From NCBI GenBank assembly GCA_013054445.1, contig JAAMPI010000249.1, positions 1 through 47,914 of the forward strand: DNA of 47,914 nt. The letters run 5' to 3'. The translations under genes were made by a program, and so were the position numbers. The notes under the pieces are model-generated. The model was given only the letters and a program-made list of their open reading frames with translations. It did not search any database and was not told the origin of the DNA. The stretch is from Cudoniella acicularis. Its lineage: Eukaryota; Ascomycota; Leotiomycetes; Helotiales; Helotiaceae. The number at the start of each line of letters is the position of its first letter. Within the stretch, counting starts at the first letter, position 1. Below, one piece after another: positions 1 through 12,286 of this stretch.

Positions 1-392
1 TTAATCCAAATTTTAAATAAAGATACATGGCCGCAGCACCCATAACTTCATTTTCCTCGTCCAGAATTTGCCCAAAACGCGTGTATAGCCTGCGGCAATC
101 ATCTAGCTCTAGCATGTATGGATTTAGCTTCGTTCTGGCTGTGACGTGAACGAATGGTGTGTCGTGACTTCTGATAATACCGAAGTCAACTACTGGTGTC
201 GGCTGGAACGCTTGGTTTGAACCAGACTTGAGACACTTCTTATGAATTAAAAGGCATTTATCAAGTAACTCGATAGGCAAAACGTTAAGATTCTTTTTCT
301 CTTACTATAATAGTATATGATATAGAATAAAGGATGAAGTTAGGAAGGCGTATTAAAAAGCTATTCCAGAAACATTTGGGATTTGGGTACAT
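1..392 (-). CDS. 5' part of an unidentified gene, leaving the window
   Basis: The minus strand is open from a TAA at 302-304 down to position 2 and beyond the window edge, about 100 sense codons with protein-like composition (for example VVDFGIIRSHDTPFVHV). There is no in-frame ATG near the top of this frame. A spliced start fits well: an ATG at 392 opens 29 codons ending at a GTAAGA donor (305-300), and a CATAAG acceptor (AG at 240-239) rejoins the long frame in phase 0, removing a 67-nt intron. The resulting N-terminus is hydrophobic and could be a membrane or signal segment. The product is not recognised. The start exon is inference; the open frame itself is seen directly. Confidence 0.4.
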
Positions 393-598
393 GGAAGGGG
401 TATCAATCTAGACTATTACTATAAATACGAATTTTTGGGAATATTTCACACATCCTGTCTGTATCCCTTTCTGTCTCTTCCCATCCACACCGCACTATAT
501 CACTATATGCTATACAAAAGAAATCCTCCACTTCCATCTATCTCACATAACGAATGAATGTACAGATGCGCATAGCATCCCGGCGGTTGAACTCAATG

Positions 599-3500
599 TC
601 ACCGCACAAGTCTCCCACCATACAGACTTCCCCCATCACCCCTAACACCACTCATACTTCCATTCCGACTCCCAACCCCACCGGAGGGGCCATCAATCCC
701 AGTGCCTTCCGCACTCTCATCATCATAGAACCCCGCATCGCTGAAGTCCTCGGCGCGCGCATCCGCGTCATAGGAACTGTTCCTCATCATAGGCGGTGTA
801 CTCGGGACGGCGATCTTGCGCGGACTCTGCCTCTCCCTTTCGAGTTCCATTCTCCTTGGCGCCGCATGGGGTGAGGGTCGATTAGCTAGTTGAGCGGAGG
901 TGAAACGTTGCCCTGTGCTGCCGAAGGCGGTGGGTTGTGGCTGTTGATTTTGATAATTTCCTCCGCTTAGTGGCGTTCCCTGTCTCGCTGAGCTTGCAGG
1001 TGGGGTTAAGAGGCCAGAGAGGAAAGATTGCGTGTCTGGGCTATTTGTCGTCCTGCTTGGTGTGGAGGAATGACTCCTGTTGCTTGTCACGGACTCCGAA
1101 TTTGGGTCTCTGGACTTTCGCCAATTGCCCCATGCAGCAGCGAGAGGACCCACAGCTTGCGCAACACGAGGAGTTGCTGCGTCCCTAAGAGACGCGGCAA
1201 TGTTGGGGAGGTTGAGTGACGAACCGCCGTTCATGGCACGTTCACGCTCTTGCTCTTCCATTTGAAGGTTAGCACTGAGGCGAATGGCTGCATCTTTAAT
1301 TTGGTCGGGGTCGTATCGGTCTGTTGAGAGGGTGTTGACGATATCTTCGAGGTCGGCTTTTCGGACAGACAGGAGTTCTCGAAGCCACATGATTTCGTCA
1401 TCGCGCTTGGAGATCTTGGTTGGTGCATCTATATCAACCGTGGAGAGAGTTGCTTCAAGTTGCTCAATCTTTTGCTCGCGGTCTTGAAGTTGTTCTTGTA
1501 GAACCATAATCGATTCTCGAAGAGCTTGTGGTGAGATTCGCTCTGGTAATTCCATACCACGCGAGCCTGTCTTTTGAGCAGGGGCAAGATGAGAAACAGA
1601 CACACTGGCTGAACGAGCCGCCTTGGCTGCAGCATTTGCGGCTTGGTTAGCAATCTCAAGCTTCTCTTCCAGATGTTGGACGCGATCTTGAAGATGCTCA
1701 GTCTTGGCGGATGAAAGGGACAATCGCTCAAGGAGATGCTGCTCTGATCGTTGGGCATCTTCAACGGCATTTCCAAGTTGTCGTTCATGTTGTGCTTGCA
1801 TGTCTTCGGTGGCATCAGCATGCTTTCGCTTGAGATCATCAATAATGGCCGTCTTTGAGTTGTTGGCTTCCTCAAGTAGCATCTCATGCTTCTCCCTTGC
1901 AGTATCGGCATCCAACTTAACATGATCAATCTCGCCACGGAGTCTCAAGACTTGATTCTCAAGATCCTCTCTGACAACATTGACCTGGTTGTTGGCAGCT
2001 TCAATCTCAGCTTGCATGTAATGCCTCGTCCTCTGCACCTCGCTCAACCCAGACTCACGAGCCTCTTGGAATTCTCGTTGATATCGCAAAGCATCCTTCT
2101 GAGCATTGTGGTTCTCCAGACGAAGCTCATCGATCAGAGTCTCCAACTTCTCAGACTCTCTCACAGCTCTCATACCTTCACGCTCACCATTCTCCAGTCT
2201 CTCAATCTCAAGCTCCAATCGTTCACGAGTCCGGGCTTCTGCTTGCAGTTTGGCGTCGAGTACCTCCTGTCGGGCAATGAGTTCCTGTTCTTTCTTGGCG
2301 CGGCGAGCGTTTTCTTCGGAAATGTCACGGGCGGCTCGAGCCATGTCCTCCTGCAAATCCATTAATTTCCCTCTCATGCCTTCTCGGACTCGGATACTTT
2401 CCTCCATCTGAGTCCTCAAGCTATCGACCATCCGTCTTAGGTCCTTATTCGTCTCATTGGCCTGTTCAGCATCCTCGCTATGTCTCTTGGCTGCCTCAAG
2501 TGCTCTTTCGGCTTCCATTCGCCAGTGCTGGACTTCTTGTCGAGATTGGTGGAGATCGGTCTCTGCCATGTTGATGCGGTTTTGCATGTCGGCTTGGGCC
2601 TTTTGGGCGTTGGTTTGAGCGGCCTCAAGGAGCGCAATCCGCATGGCAGTCTTGGCCCTAGATTCCTCAACACTTCTTACCTTTTGATCACGTTCATCAA
2701 CAATTTCCCGAATCTTGATCTCTCGCTGATCCATGGCTTCTCTAAGACGAGATTCCTCATCGGATGAGATTCTTAGAAGACGTTGGTTTTCAGCAAGGCG
2801 ATCCTCAGCTGCTCTTCGACTGGTGATTTCTTCTTCAGCCTTGCCTTCTAGGGTGCTAAGTTTACCTTCCAGCTCAACAATTCGTGCCTTCTGGTCAACA
2901 TCTCTGGCAACAGCGACATCGTCGAAAAGAGGCTTTGATTCCGCAATCTCAAGTCGCTCCTCAAGATGGGCAATCTTTGCCTTGTGCTCGGCCTCCCTTG
3001 CAACTGCAGCTTCATCAAAGAGTGGTTTTGATTCCGCAGCAAGTAGTCGTTCCTCTAGGAGGGTGATCTTAGCTCGTTGTTCAGCCTCTCTTGCAATAGC
3101 TACTTCATCGATAACAGGTTTTGATTCCGCAGCTTGAAGTTTCTCCTCGAGGTGAGAAATTCTGGCTCGCTGTTCAGCAGCTTCTCTTGCAATAGCGACT
3201 TCATCGATAACGGGTTTGGATTCTGCTTCTCTGAGCTTCTCCTCGAGATAAAGGATTTTCGCACGTTGTTCAGCATCCCGCTCGATAAACGACTCATCAA
3301 AAGCAGGCTTCGGTGTAGGCATGCGTCTCTCAACGGCCCTCCTCAACAATATTTCTGAGATCCTCACCACGAAGATCCAATCGCATAGATTGACCAAACT
3401 GCTCCTTCATTTCCTCCAATGCTTGGAGAACATTGCGGGAGTCGGGAAGAACGGACGGTTGAGCAGTTGCCGTAGCCGGTCGAGATGCTTGATGAGCATT

Positions 3501-6500
3501 GAGAGCTTCGGCGACGATACTTCGGATCTTCTCGAGTTTCTTGTCTCGTCTTGGGCTCAATGACTTTCGAGGATTGTCATCATCCTCATCATCCGCGTCA
3601 CTCAATGCGCCCGAAATGCTTCGTCTCTCACGTCGACTTGAAGGCGCACGTGCAGCCATCATGTCAAGAGAAACCTGGATAGTTTCCAAAGTTCGCTCCA
3701 AAGGATCAAGTCTCTCTGCGAGCAACCCACCAACAAGATCATTAACGTGGCTGTCGAAGAATCGAGCACGCGGCTGAAGCTTAGCCTCCTCCGTTTCACT
3801 GAGGACATCATCCCAATCGCTCGCGGGGACGCTGCTGCCCCTGTTCAGGCGGTGTATAGGTGATGGTGAGATGAATGGCATAGTTGGCTGGGCATGAGAT
3901 TCTTCAACAAATGGATCGTCGTTATGGAGAAATAGTCTTTGCGCATCGACCTGTCCTGGCAATGTTTTGAAACGTCCTGGGCTTGGGCTTGGCGCATCAC
4001 TGCGCATTACATTGTGAGGCTGCAGACGGATTGGTGAAGAATTGTCAGGGTTTGGCATCTGAATTTGTCTTGGCTGGAGCCAACCGGGCGAGCTGTCCTG
4101 AGGAACAGATTCCATTTCCATGTCATTGAGATGCCTCATAACATCATCAATCTCTTCCATCGTGGGCTCACGGCCGGGAACATCGGAGTCGTGGTCAGGG
4201 TACATGGGTGGGGTGTCCGGTGGCAATGCAGCTTGGAAGGAGGATCTTTCATTGTTCTCTAGATGCAATTCGTGATCAGGTGAAGGTGCCTTTGGAGGTG
4301 GACTTGGGCTTCTAGCATATTTTGAAGCAGACAAGCCCTTCCTGGGAAGAGAAGGTGGAACAACAGCCGCAGGTGTTGGCTCAGAGGGTTGCCCAAAGGT
4401 AAAATTGAATGCTCCGGGTCGGAATTCAAACGGTTTTGCCGTAGCAGAAAGGGACGAGTTGCTCTTCTTGTGGCCCTTTACTACAGGCTTAACAAGCTCT
4501 TCTTCAATAGGAGAAACTTCGTCATCCTCAGATGGAGCATGGAAGCCATAAGCCGGAAGACCAGATCCATATCTTCGCGATGTAAATGGTCTTGCAGCAT
4601 TGAAATCTTCGGCCTGTTTTTGCTGTGAAAACTCGTAGGGTGCAATCTCTTGCTCTGGGGAGACAGGCTCGTCGTACATGTTTCTTGCATCGGATTTAGG
4701 AGGAACAGTTGGCGCACGGTCAATATCAGCTGGAGGAGCTGAATTCTCCTTGTCAACAGGCTTTTCTGAGGACAATGTTTCTTTTGGTGGTGACTGCTCC
4801 CTTGATGTCTCCCCAAGCGGCATGCTAGGCTCAGCAAACAGAGGAACAGAGTCGCCATCATCTCTATCACCACGTGCTCTCTTGATGCGACCTTCACCTT
4901 GAGTGATGCGACCATCCTTGCCTTCCATAGTCTCGTCGTCCAGATTTCTAGAGTGACTGCTATCGGGGCGAACAATTGGGATGGCTTTGTTCTTCTTGGA
5001 TGGCTTGGAAATCCCGAGGACACTGAGATCGATGTTTCCAAAGATCGAGGATCGGGGTGCGTCGCTGCCAGAGCCGGCACTTCCAACCGAATCGGAGAAA
5101 TTAGTATTCAAAGGTGTAAATGCTGGTGCTTCCGGGCGGAAGCTGGGTCCAGCGGCAGAGAAACTAAATTCACTCTGACCGGGAGTGAACGCTGGTGCTG
5201 CCACGTTGATCTTACCCTTCGAGCTACCTAGTGATTGGTTGCTGAAGTGGCTTGATGTCGTGGAAAGTGGCGGAGCAAAAGAAGAAAATGCCGCAACCGG
5301 AGGCTGGAAATTATTACCATTAAATGTAAATTGGCTGGGCTTGAAAGTGCTCGACGGATTAAACGTAAACTCTTTTGCGGCCACATTAAGTTTCGACATG
5401 GAAGCTTTAGCACTATGCCCAGATCGTTTGGGAATATTACTATCTTCAGTGTGGTTTGCTTCGGATTCAGCCCATGGGTTGCTAGCGGTGGAGAAAGATC
5501 TTCCATGACCACTTCCTGACAACTCCGGAATTGGTGTTCCTAGGTTGCTTGGGTTTGTCTCGATGTCAGACAAATCGTTGCCCAGGTTTTTAATATTTCG
5601 TCCCTTTGACTCGGCGGCGCTTGAAGTATCTTCACTATCCTGGAATGGCTGCTGCGAGAGCGAATGGCCCCGACTATGAGGCTGAGGATGGTGTAGAATT
5701 GGCCCGTCCTCAGAATCATCGCTAATTGCAAAACGGGAGGATCCAACTCCCTTCTGGACAGAAGCATTACGGACATGAGACGAGGCTACAATATTTTCGA
5801 AATGAGCCTCCTTGTCGCCATTATCAGAATGAGGGCTGTAGTCTTCATGCTCAAGCTGGCGTTGGAATTGCTCCTCCAAGTGATACTCGGCATCATCAAT
5901 CTCCTTTTGCAGGCTTGCACTTGGGTTGTGTCTGATCTGCCTTGCCTCGGGTGTTTTCGACGGGCTCTTAGACGGAACAAGAGTACCCTCGTCCTCCACT
6001 TCTCGAACCTCCTGAAGACGAGGCGAAGCTCTGGCACCAGCTTGCAACTGCAATTGTTGTTGATGTTGAAGCTGAGCCTGCAACAATTGTTGACGTTGTT
6101 GCATTTGTGTTTGGACATCTCCCTGTGGAAAGTAGCCGTCTTGGGAGTAAGGCGAATTTGGCGAAACCATCGAGCTGAGATTGTGCAGTGAAGGTGAGGC
6201 GCCACGTGCATGATGTTGGAAACCCCCGTGCTGTGGTGACCAGCCACCTGGCGATTGTTGCTGCGGGTACTGGAACGGAGAACCAAATGGATGCTCGCCC
6301 GGGAGGAAAGATACAGATTGATGTCTTGGCGGGTTGAATTTTCCTTGTAAATGGGCGTGCATAGATGCTGGTGATGCGATTGAACCTGGGTTTGAACTTT
6401 GGCTGGTCGATAACCCAGCACCAGCCATCAGTGGGGGTGAAAATGGATTGGGATGTTGCATATGATTGCTGGAAGCTGACGATGTTGGAAGTGGTGGTGA

Positions 6501-8213
6501 AAATGGTAGTGGCGGATACTGCATCGAAGTTTGACGGCTCATACTTGATGGAGCTGGCGATTTCGCTGGTGGGTCACCTTCGAGCGCAGCCAAAAGCTTA
6601 TTGAGTTTCTCTTCCTTTAATTCTTGAACATAAGCATCCCATTCTAAATTGTAATACATTAGTATGGTTCATAGATTTTGAATATATGGTACAAATTGAT
6701 CGTGGGATAAATTTCCCCGCAATACCCATTCGCGATTGTCGTCATTATAAACATCGCCTATCGCTTGGTGGGAGGAATGTAGATAGGAGAGGGGATGCAA
6801 GGGAATTTAACCGTGGAATCCACTACTAAAAAATAGAGCACAGGTACACCCTTTGCTCATCGATTCAAAATAAATAACCAACATACCTCTTCGATCGGGG
6901 ATGCTGACCCTGAAAGCGTGTTGCTGCCTCTCTTGCTCAACATCGGCAACTTGAGGCCAGATGTGACGACTTTGTCCTTGCGCGCCTTCTTCGCCATTCT
7001 CAGTCCCACTGAGACCCAGATTAAAGCCTGTGGTATCGTAGCCCGAATTCTCCCACTCTTGAATCATGGCATCAACTTCGCTTTGCGTCATGGGTGCTGG
7101 AGATTTGCCATTCTGACCACGTTCATCACCCCAAGGGAGTAAAACCAAAATATTCTTTCCCTTCCATGGTATTTTTTTCCTCCCACGGGACGCAGGCGGT
7201 GCAGACGACGGTACCGAGAGTAACGAGGCATTGTCTATCGATTTTGATTGCATGGAGGCAATCCATGAATCTTTCGCAGGGGGCGGTGGAGGTCTTTCTT
7301 CGCTGGGAGTTCCGGCTTCTCCGCCGGAGGGAACGTTTCCCATTGTCTCTGACATGCTGCGGCGTACCGAGTCCGAGAAATTCTCCTGCTTCAAAGTTTC
7401 CGTACTCGTTTTCTTCTTTGGCACTCTCTGCGCAAGGCGCAATTCCTTTCTAGCTTCTAGAAATCGCTGTAGTGTTGGGGTTCGCGGATCCGCGTCCTGT
7501 GCTAGCCAATCTCCTCCGTCGCCTGAGATTGATCCGCTCAGTGAAGAGTGCTCACTATCTCCAGGGTCGTCACTCAGCCAGTGGTTCCTCTCTGCTGATT
7601 CACCGCCGGTATGCTGGCGGATCCAATCTTCGGTCAGGCCTCTCAACGGTCGTCGTGCACGATTCGCAAGAACGGCAGCGCTAATAAGTCCGTCCTGTGA
7701 TACGAAATCAGGGTCGGTCTGAGACCTTGTGAAATTGGGGGCTGGTCGCAAGTACGGGGTGTGGAACTCGAGATGACGGATGGGAGAATCTTCCGACGGC
7801 TCGCTGCTGCTCAACGTATTACTGTAACCACGCGAACGGGTGCGGAGGGACGTGCCTAGGGGCTGCTGGTACGGGGATCCCCAACTGGCAGTATAGTATT
7901 GACTGTTGTCGGTACGAGAGGCGGACGGCGGTGTGGTGTTGAGGATCTCGAGAGTCCTGCCGTTGAAGGTTGGGGTTGGGAGAGGAGGAAGTACGGGAGA
8001 CGAGCCTCCTTCGTCAGCGGTTGACGATGTCGAGAAAGCCGGCGATGCGGGGTGTTCGGGATGGGGGAGATGGGAAGGGCTGGAGGGGTGTCCGTCCTCT
8101 GCCTTCGCAGGAGGAGGAGGTGATGATGGCAGTGAAGACGTTGTTTGAAGATCTACTATTCCGTGGCGCGTTAGTCGGGCGGATTTTCTTTTGACAAAAG
8201 CCTCACCCACCAC
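599..8213 (-). CDS. Giant coiled-coil protein, about 2,430 residues, one frameshift
   Basis: Three long minus-strand open frames look like one gene. The upstream exon (about 8155 or higher down to 6887) ends FRVSIPDRR before a GTATGT donor. A 243-nt phase-1 intron with a TACTAAT branch point ends at 6644, and the next exon continues EWDAYVQELK from 6643. That frame runs to 3330, where a stop falls two codons after NIVEE. The remaining 912 codons to 599 lie in the next frame, and dropping one base of the CCC at 3337-3339 restores continuity. The N-terminal third is Ser/Pro-rich and disordered, with Phe-rich FTFN/FTFG motifs. The rest is a long coiled coil containing five 31-residue repeats and ending in a disordered Ser/Gly-rich tail. 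The true 5' end is unresolved: a good 51-nt intron (8206-8156, branch GACTAAC) lies at the top, and no ATG was found in frame. A scaffold or cytoskeleton-linked role is likely from shape only. Confidence 0.72.
2845..3310 (-). repeat. Five tandem 31-residue coiled-coil repeats
   Basis: Inside the giant coiled-coil gene five consecutive units begin KPAFDE, KPVIDE, KPVIDE, KPLFDE and KPLFDD and end (L/I/T)(A/L)E(S/G). Each is 31 residues, except the second, which has one extra residue. Each unit carries an EQRAKI-LEEKL type heptad core. Thirty-one is not a multiple of seven, so each boundary shifts the heptad register. The near-identical units point to recent duplication of about 93-bp blocks. 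Confidence 0.8.
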
Positions 8214-9611
8214 AACGAGACCAGCGCAGACGATTCGAGCTTCGTCTGCCGCTGTGTCTCTGATTCTCTACCCAAGCTCGAGCGTCGCAAGAGGTGTAGA
8301 GGGAGGTCGAGGGATGTAGATGGACGTCGAGGTCGAAATCGAAGTCGAAGTCGTGGTCGAGGGGCGGATGGAATTATCGAGGGTGTCGCGACGCGTCGAT
8401 GTCCCAATTCACCGGGGGGCTCTGAACAAATTAAAGGAGTGACATAACGCAGAAAAAAGGCAATGAAGAAGAGGAGCCGGTCGTGCGAGACATGCGATCA
8501 AGCCAGCAAAGGAAGCGGCATACAGCGAGTTTGTCGCGATGTATGGAGGACCTTTGGGAGAGTCGACGTCGCGGAAGTGATGGAGATGGAGATGGAGGTG
8601 TTCGTGGCCAAGTCGTCCTGCTGTGCTGGAAGTTCTTGTTCTGTGCAGTGCCGGGTGCTGGGAAATAAAACGTTGGCAGACCAGGATGCTTGTCCGCTTA
8701 TGAGATTGGCTAGAAGCCAGCAAATGGGACAACAAGCGGGGCCAGCGAAGTGCAGAGCCCAGCAGACGAACCCAGCACACCCAAAAAGCGGAAGTTGAGA
8801 TTTAATGCATATTACAACCGAGGGATTTTTTTATTGAAAGCTCTCCGAAAGCAGAATTATTCATTTTATATTCTCCTTTTCATCCTCCTTTCAACTTCCC
8901 CTTTTCCTCCATTCTATGCACTAAATTTAGACCAACCCCTCTTCTGTATTCACTCACCGCTACGCAAAGTGAAAAAAGAGCTGTCACGAATAACGTGGTC
9001 GATGGCGTACAAGCTACCTCTAGAAGACAGCAAGCCACGCGCGCCGAGCCGTTTGGAGAGAGACTCTGGAAGCCACCTGGAGCGTTGATCCACGGTAGGC
9101 TTGGAGATTGCGATACCGTATTGCTTTTTTGTGCTTGCGATTTCGTGCGATTCCGTGCGCTTATGTTACATCGCAGGACTGGTGGGCAATTCAGAGTATA
9201 TAAGGTTGCATGCACTCTTAGTGATTGTTGTACTGATTCCCGTGCTTTATGAGCTTCAATTCTGCAGCTTCAGGGGCTGCCAAAAAAATCCAGGGATTGA
9301 GATTAGGTGCTGACAACTGGACTTCTGGAAGCATGCAAAGAAGACAAACCTGAACCGGAAAATTGCCCAGGAGGCAGATGCAAAGTATGGCATTCTCATC
9401 CGGATAGTACCTCGAAAGTCTCACAAATTCTGATTTCACCAAGGCCGACCTCACTGAAGTCCATTTTCGTCTGTGAACCAAGCCTATCTGATCTCGAATA
9501 CTAACCAGTACGCGCATAGCACAACAAGCAAAATTATAACAGTATTCCTCCATCGGTACTATCAGCCCAGCGAAGTTCCATATGCCGCCTCCAACGATGT
9601 TGCACTCTGCA
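8214..9611. other. Gene-free stretch upstream of the coiled-coil gene
   Basis: No convincing gene is seen. The part near 8280-8365 is a low-complexity run of GTCGAA/GTCGAG-like hexamers and probably belongs to the 5' untranslated region or first exon of the coiled-coil gene. The remainder holds only overlapping short frames on both strands and includes the 3' flank of the Zn2Cys6 regulator. A first exon of the coiled-coil gene could be hidden here, but no ATG joined to it in phase. Confidence 0.5.
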
Positions 9612-11844
9612 TCATAATGGTCGCGAATCCAGAGCCGAAAACAAATTATCCCAGGTAAGAGAATCAGGATTTGTCTCGCCCTGCATCGCAGTCTGCCAGA
9701 ACTCGTCAAAGGAAGTATCGAGAGCAACAACGCCTGAGTCTCCCATATCTAGTCCAAGCTGCTGAGTGAACTGCATCTGGACATCTCCAAAATTCGAAGG
9801 GTTGTTGAAAACATCAACCATACTCTCATGAGGTGTAAAACCAACAACATTATCAGAACTGTTGATTGCCAAAGTCGATGAATCAGTAAGTTGCACCTCA
9901 TGCTTCACCAAAACCTCACTCAACGACCCCAAAAATCTCCCCAACAGCGGTGATACATTTCTCCTATCCTCAAACATCTCTAACGCCGCCTTAACCTCCC
10001 CCTTTATCGCCCCCTCATCAGCCTCATCCCTATTAAAGCACAAATCCATCACCATAACCACCAGCGCCAGGTGCGTAAAGTGCAACGCCATGCCCATCAG
10101 TTCCGGCACCGTGGACTGGGAGTCGCACTCTCGGAGATCCTCGTAGACCTGCACGACGGCGCGTGCTGATTCCAGACATGCTCGTCGCGAATACGCATAC
10201 CGGGGATCGACAGACTGGCGGTGGAGAAATCGTTGATGGAGCTTGCATCGTCTGCTGAGAGCCTCTGTCGTGATGCAGTACCGCGCAACTGAAATCTTGG
10301 GATACATCGTCTCCAGGGGTTTGCTTCTTCTACGGCTCTCGGCATCGAGTTTGAAGAAGAATGGGAGGCTCGAGATGAAATCTTGCAGTTTTTGATCAAG
10401 GGCGATGATTTGCTCGTAGGGCATTTGCAGGAGCTTGGATGTCTCTAATGGCACGATGTCTGTCATTTCGCGGCATAGATGTGCGAGTCGAAGTCGTTCG
10501 AGGAAAAATGTCATACTAGTAGGTCGAGGTTCGATTGTCGGCTCATTCTCCTCAGCCAGAACAAGTTCGTCATCTGTGCAGTCTTTGGGGAGTCTGACAT
10601 TGATATGATTCGGATGAATGAAGTATGTGCCTTCTTGTGGACCGGAAATAGTTGAAAATAGCCTGACGGAGATGTAAGCAATGAATGAAGTGGGATTTGG
10701 CGAGGAACTACCGCGTACCAGTCTGTCGATGTTATATGCCAGAATACTCTCCGTTTGACTTCGCGATCAATCAAGAAACGAACGCTAGTTTGGTTCTCAG
10801 CAGTCGGTGACTCAGTGTCAGCGTCCAATCGATGCAAACGAAGTTCCCTTGCGATTGAAATCGCGGTCGTCGTCAGAATACGACCTCGTGCAGAGAAACC
10901 ATCTAGGTGGTAGGCAACGAATGACATGAAGATATAAGCTTGAACATCTTCCAACGTGCCCGAAGTATTTCGGCGCGAGTAATCCAGTACATCCAATGCA
11001 CTTCTGCTCAAAATCTTGGAGAGGTGGATGGCATCTTGTTTGGTGGTTGCCACTTCGGAATTGTGGAGGGGCTTATAGAAATATGCAGCTAGGGCAAAAA
11101 TGGAAAGCAGCAGCGCAGCTTGGCCGGGTAAAACAGATTCATTTTGATTGATCCTTATGTAGGAGGTCCTTATGAGGGACCGGACGGTTGGTGTGTGCAG
11201 TATGTGACATAAATGGTTCACATTGGACTCGTAGCTTTGGTAGAGCAGTGTTGCTATCTTGTAAACTGGAAATGTCACAATAGTATCCTTCGACCGGTCA
11301 CCATTGAAGACTGAAGCTGGGTGTAGGATTTCGTGCATGCTAATTGTTCTAAAGCCCAGGCCATTTGATAAGCGATGAAGCTGTCCATTGTTAACAGGAT
11401 GAGTACAGAAAGTAAAACTGGAAGTGCATTCAGATGTGAGCCACATACGAGCGAATCCTCTCTCGTTCCGACATTCTCAAGCAACTGTGAATCTTGGTCT
11501 CGCTTTTGATGGATGTTGGATACAACAACACTTCCTGAACTGGGGTAAAGTAGCTGTTGTCTTGTATCATCTGGGGTATATTTTGAAGGAGTGCCAGCAG
11601 ATCCTGATTGCTTTAAGACGATAGACTCCAGTCGCTCAATGCGTGCCAGAATTTCGGCGTTACTGTGGAACGTCGAGGTCGTGTCTGTCTGCACTTGCGG
11701 TGGAACCAAGAAATTGCAGGTTATACCACGGGCAGTGCAATTGGAGCATGGCTGGACCCGATTGCATTTCAGTTTCTTGGACCGACATGATTGACATGAA
11801 ACCGGATCAGGACGGACTCTGTCTCTTTGCATACTGAAGGGCAC
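9612..11844 (-). CDS. Zn(II)2Cys6 fungal-specific transcription factor
   Basis: Three exons (11844-11449, 11380-10719, 10662-9612) give 702 residues with perfect frame closure. Residues 17-43 hold the binuclear zinc cluster, CX2CX6CX5CX2CX6C (CQSCRSKKLKC, then CSNC and a final C), which binds CGG triplets in DNA. A short region AEILARIERLESIVL is the usual coiled-coil linker. The middle region has the fungal-specific regulatory domain; the second junction restores the typical RRVFWHITSTDW / ISGPQEGTYFIHP stretch. Intron 1 is 68 nt (GTATGT donor); intron 2 uses GTACGC, and the alternative GTAGTT three codons on would break frame. It lies divergent from the oxidoreductase at 12287, a common arrangement for a regulator and its target. 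The metabolite or gene targets are unknown. Confidence 0.88.
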
Positions 11845-12286
11845 GGCGATGTGATAGATGACAAGAACGTGCGGAGAACAGGGGAAATACCGTCCATGGA
11901 GATCCGCGGTGTATGCTTAAGGGCAAGCGATATGATAAAAATGAGAACAAGGCAAAGAAGAGAGAGAAAGTAGCCTCCGTGGAGGTCCGTGGAGTGAGCG
12001 ACGGAGATATTACACTAAAACCGAAGCAACTTAGCAAGCAATAATCAGTCAGCATCAACAACAACAGCATTGGAACCCTGCTACTAGCAGATTGTAGCAG
12101 ATAACTTACCTGAGGACGGACATCCGCGGAATGAAAGCTTTGCAGACAAATCGAAAACACAAAAATAGGGAAAAGAACTTGATAAATAGCTTCTAAGATG
12201 CCGTTCATGGACAAATTAAATAAGGCTTGGCAACCATCAAAAGACAATAAATAGACCAAGACTTTTCAGTTCCAGAATCCATCACC
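11845..12286. promoter_or_regulatory. Divergent promoter between regulator and oxidoreductase
   Basis: This 442-bp region separates two divergently read genes. It contains several CGG/CCG triplets, including an inverted pair CGGACATCCG (CGG-N4-CCG) at 12117-12126, two TCCGTGGAG direct repeats near 11970-11995 (the first within the palindrome CCTCCGTGGAGG), and a CCGCGG. Zn2Cys6 proteins bind CGG triplets, so these are candidate operator sites, but spacing preferences vary between family members and no binding is shown. Confidence 0.35.

Noticed and set aside
8409..8780. Pair of frames on both strands (8409-8780 - and 8463-8798 +)
   Set aside because: Mutually antisense, Arg/His/Ser-rich shadows of GC-rich promoter DNA.
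9218..9730. 170-codon minus-strand frame
   Set aside because: Its start lies inside the 3' end of the Zn2Cys6 gene in another frame and it has no family features.
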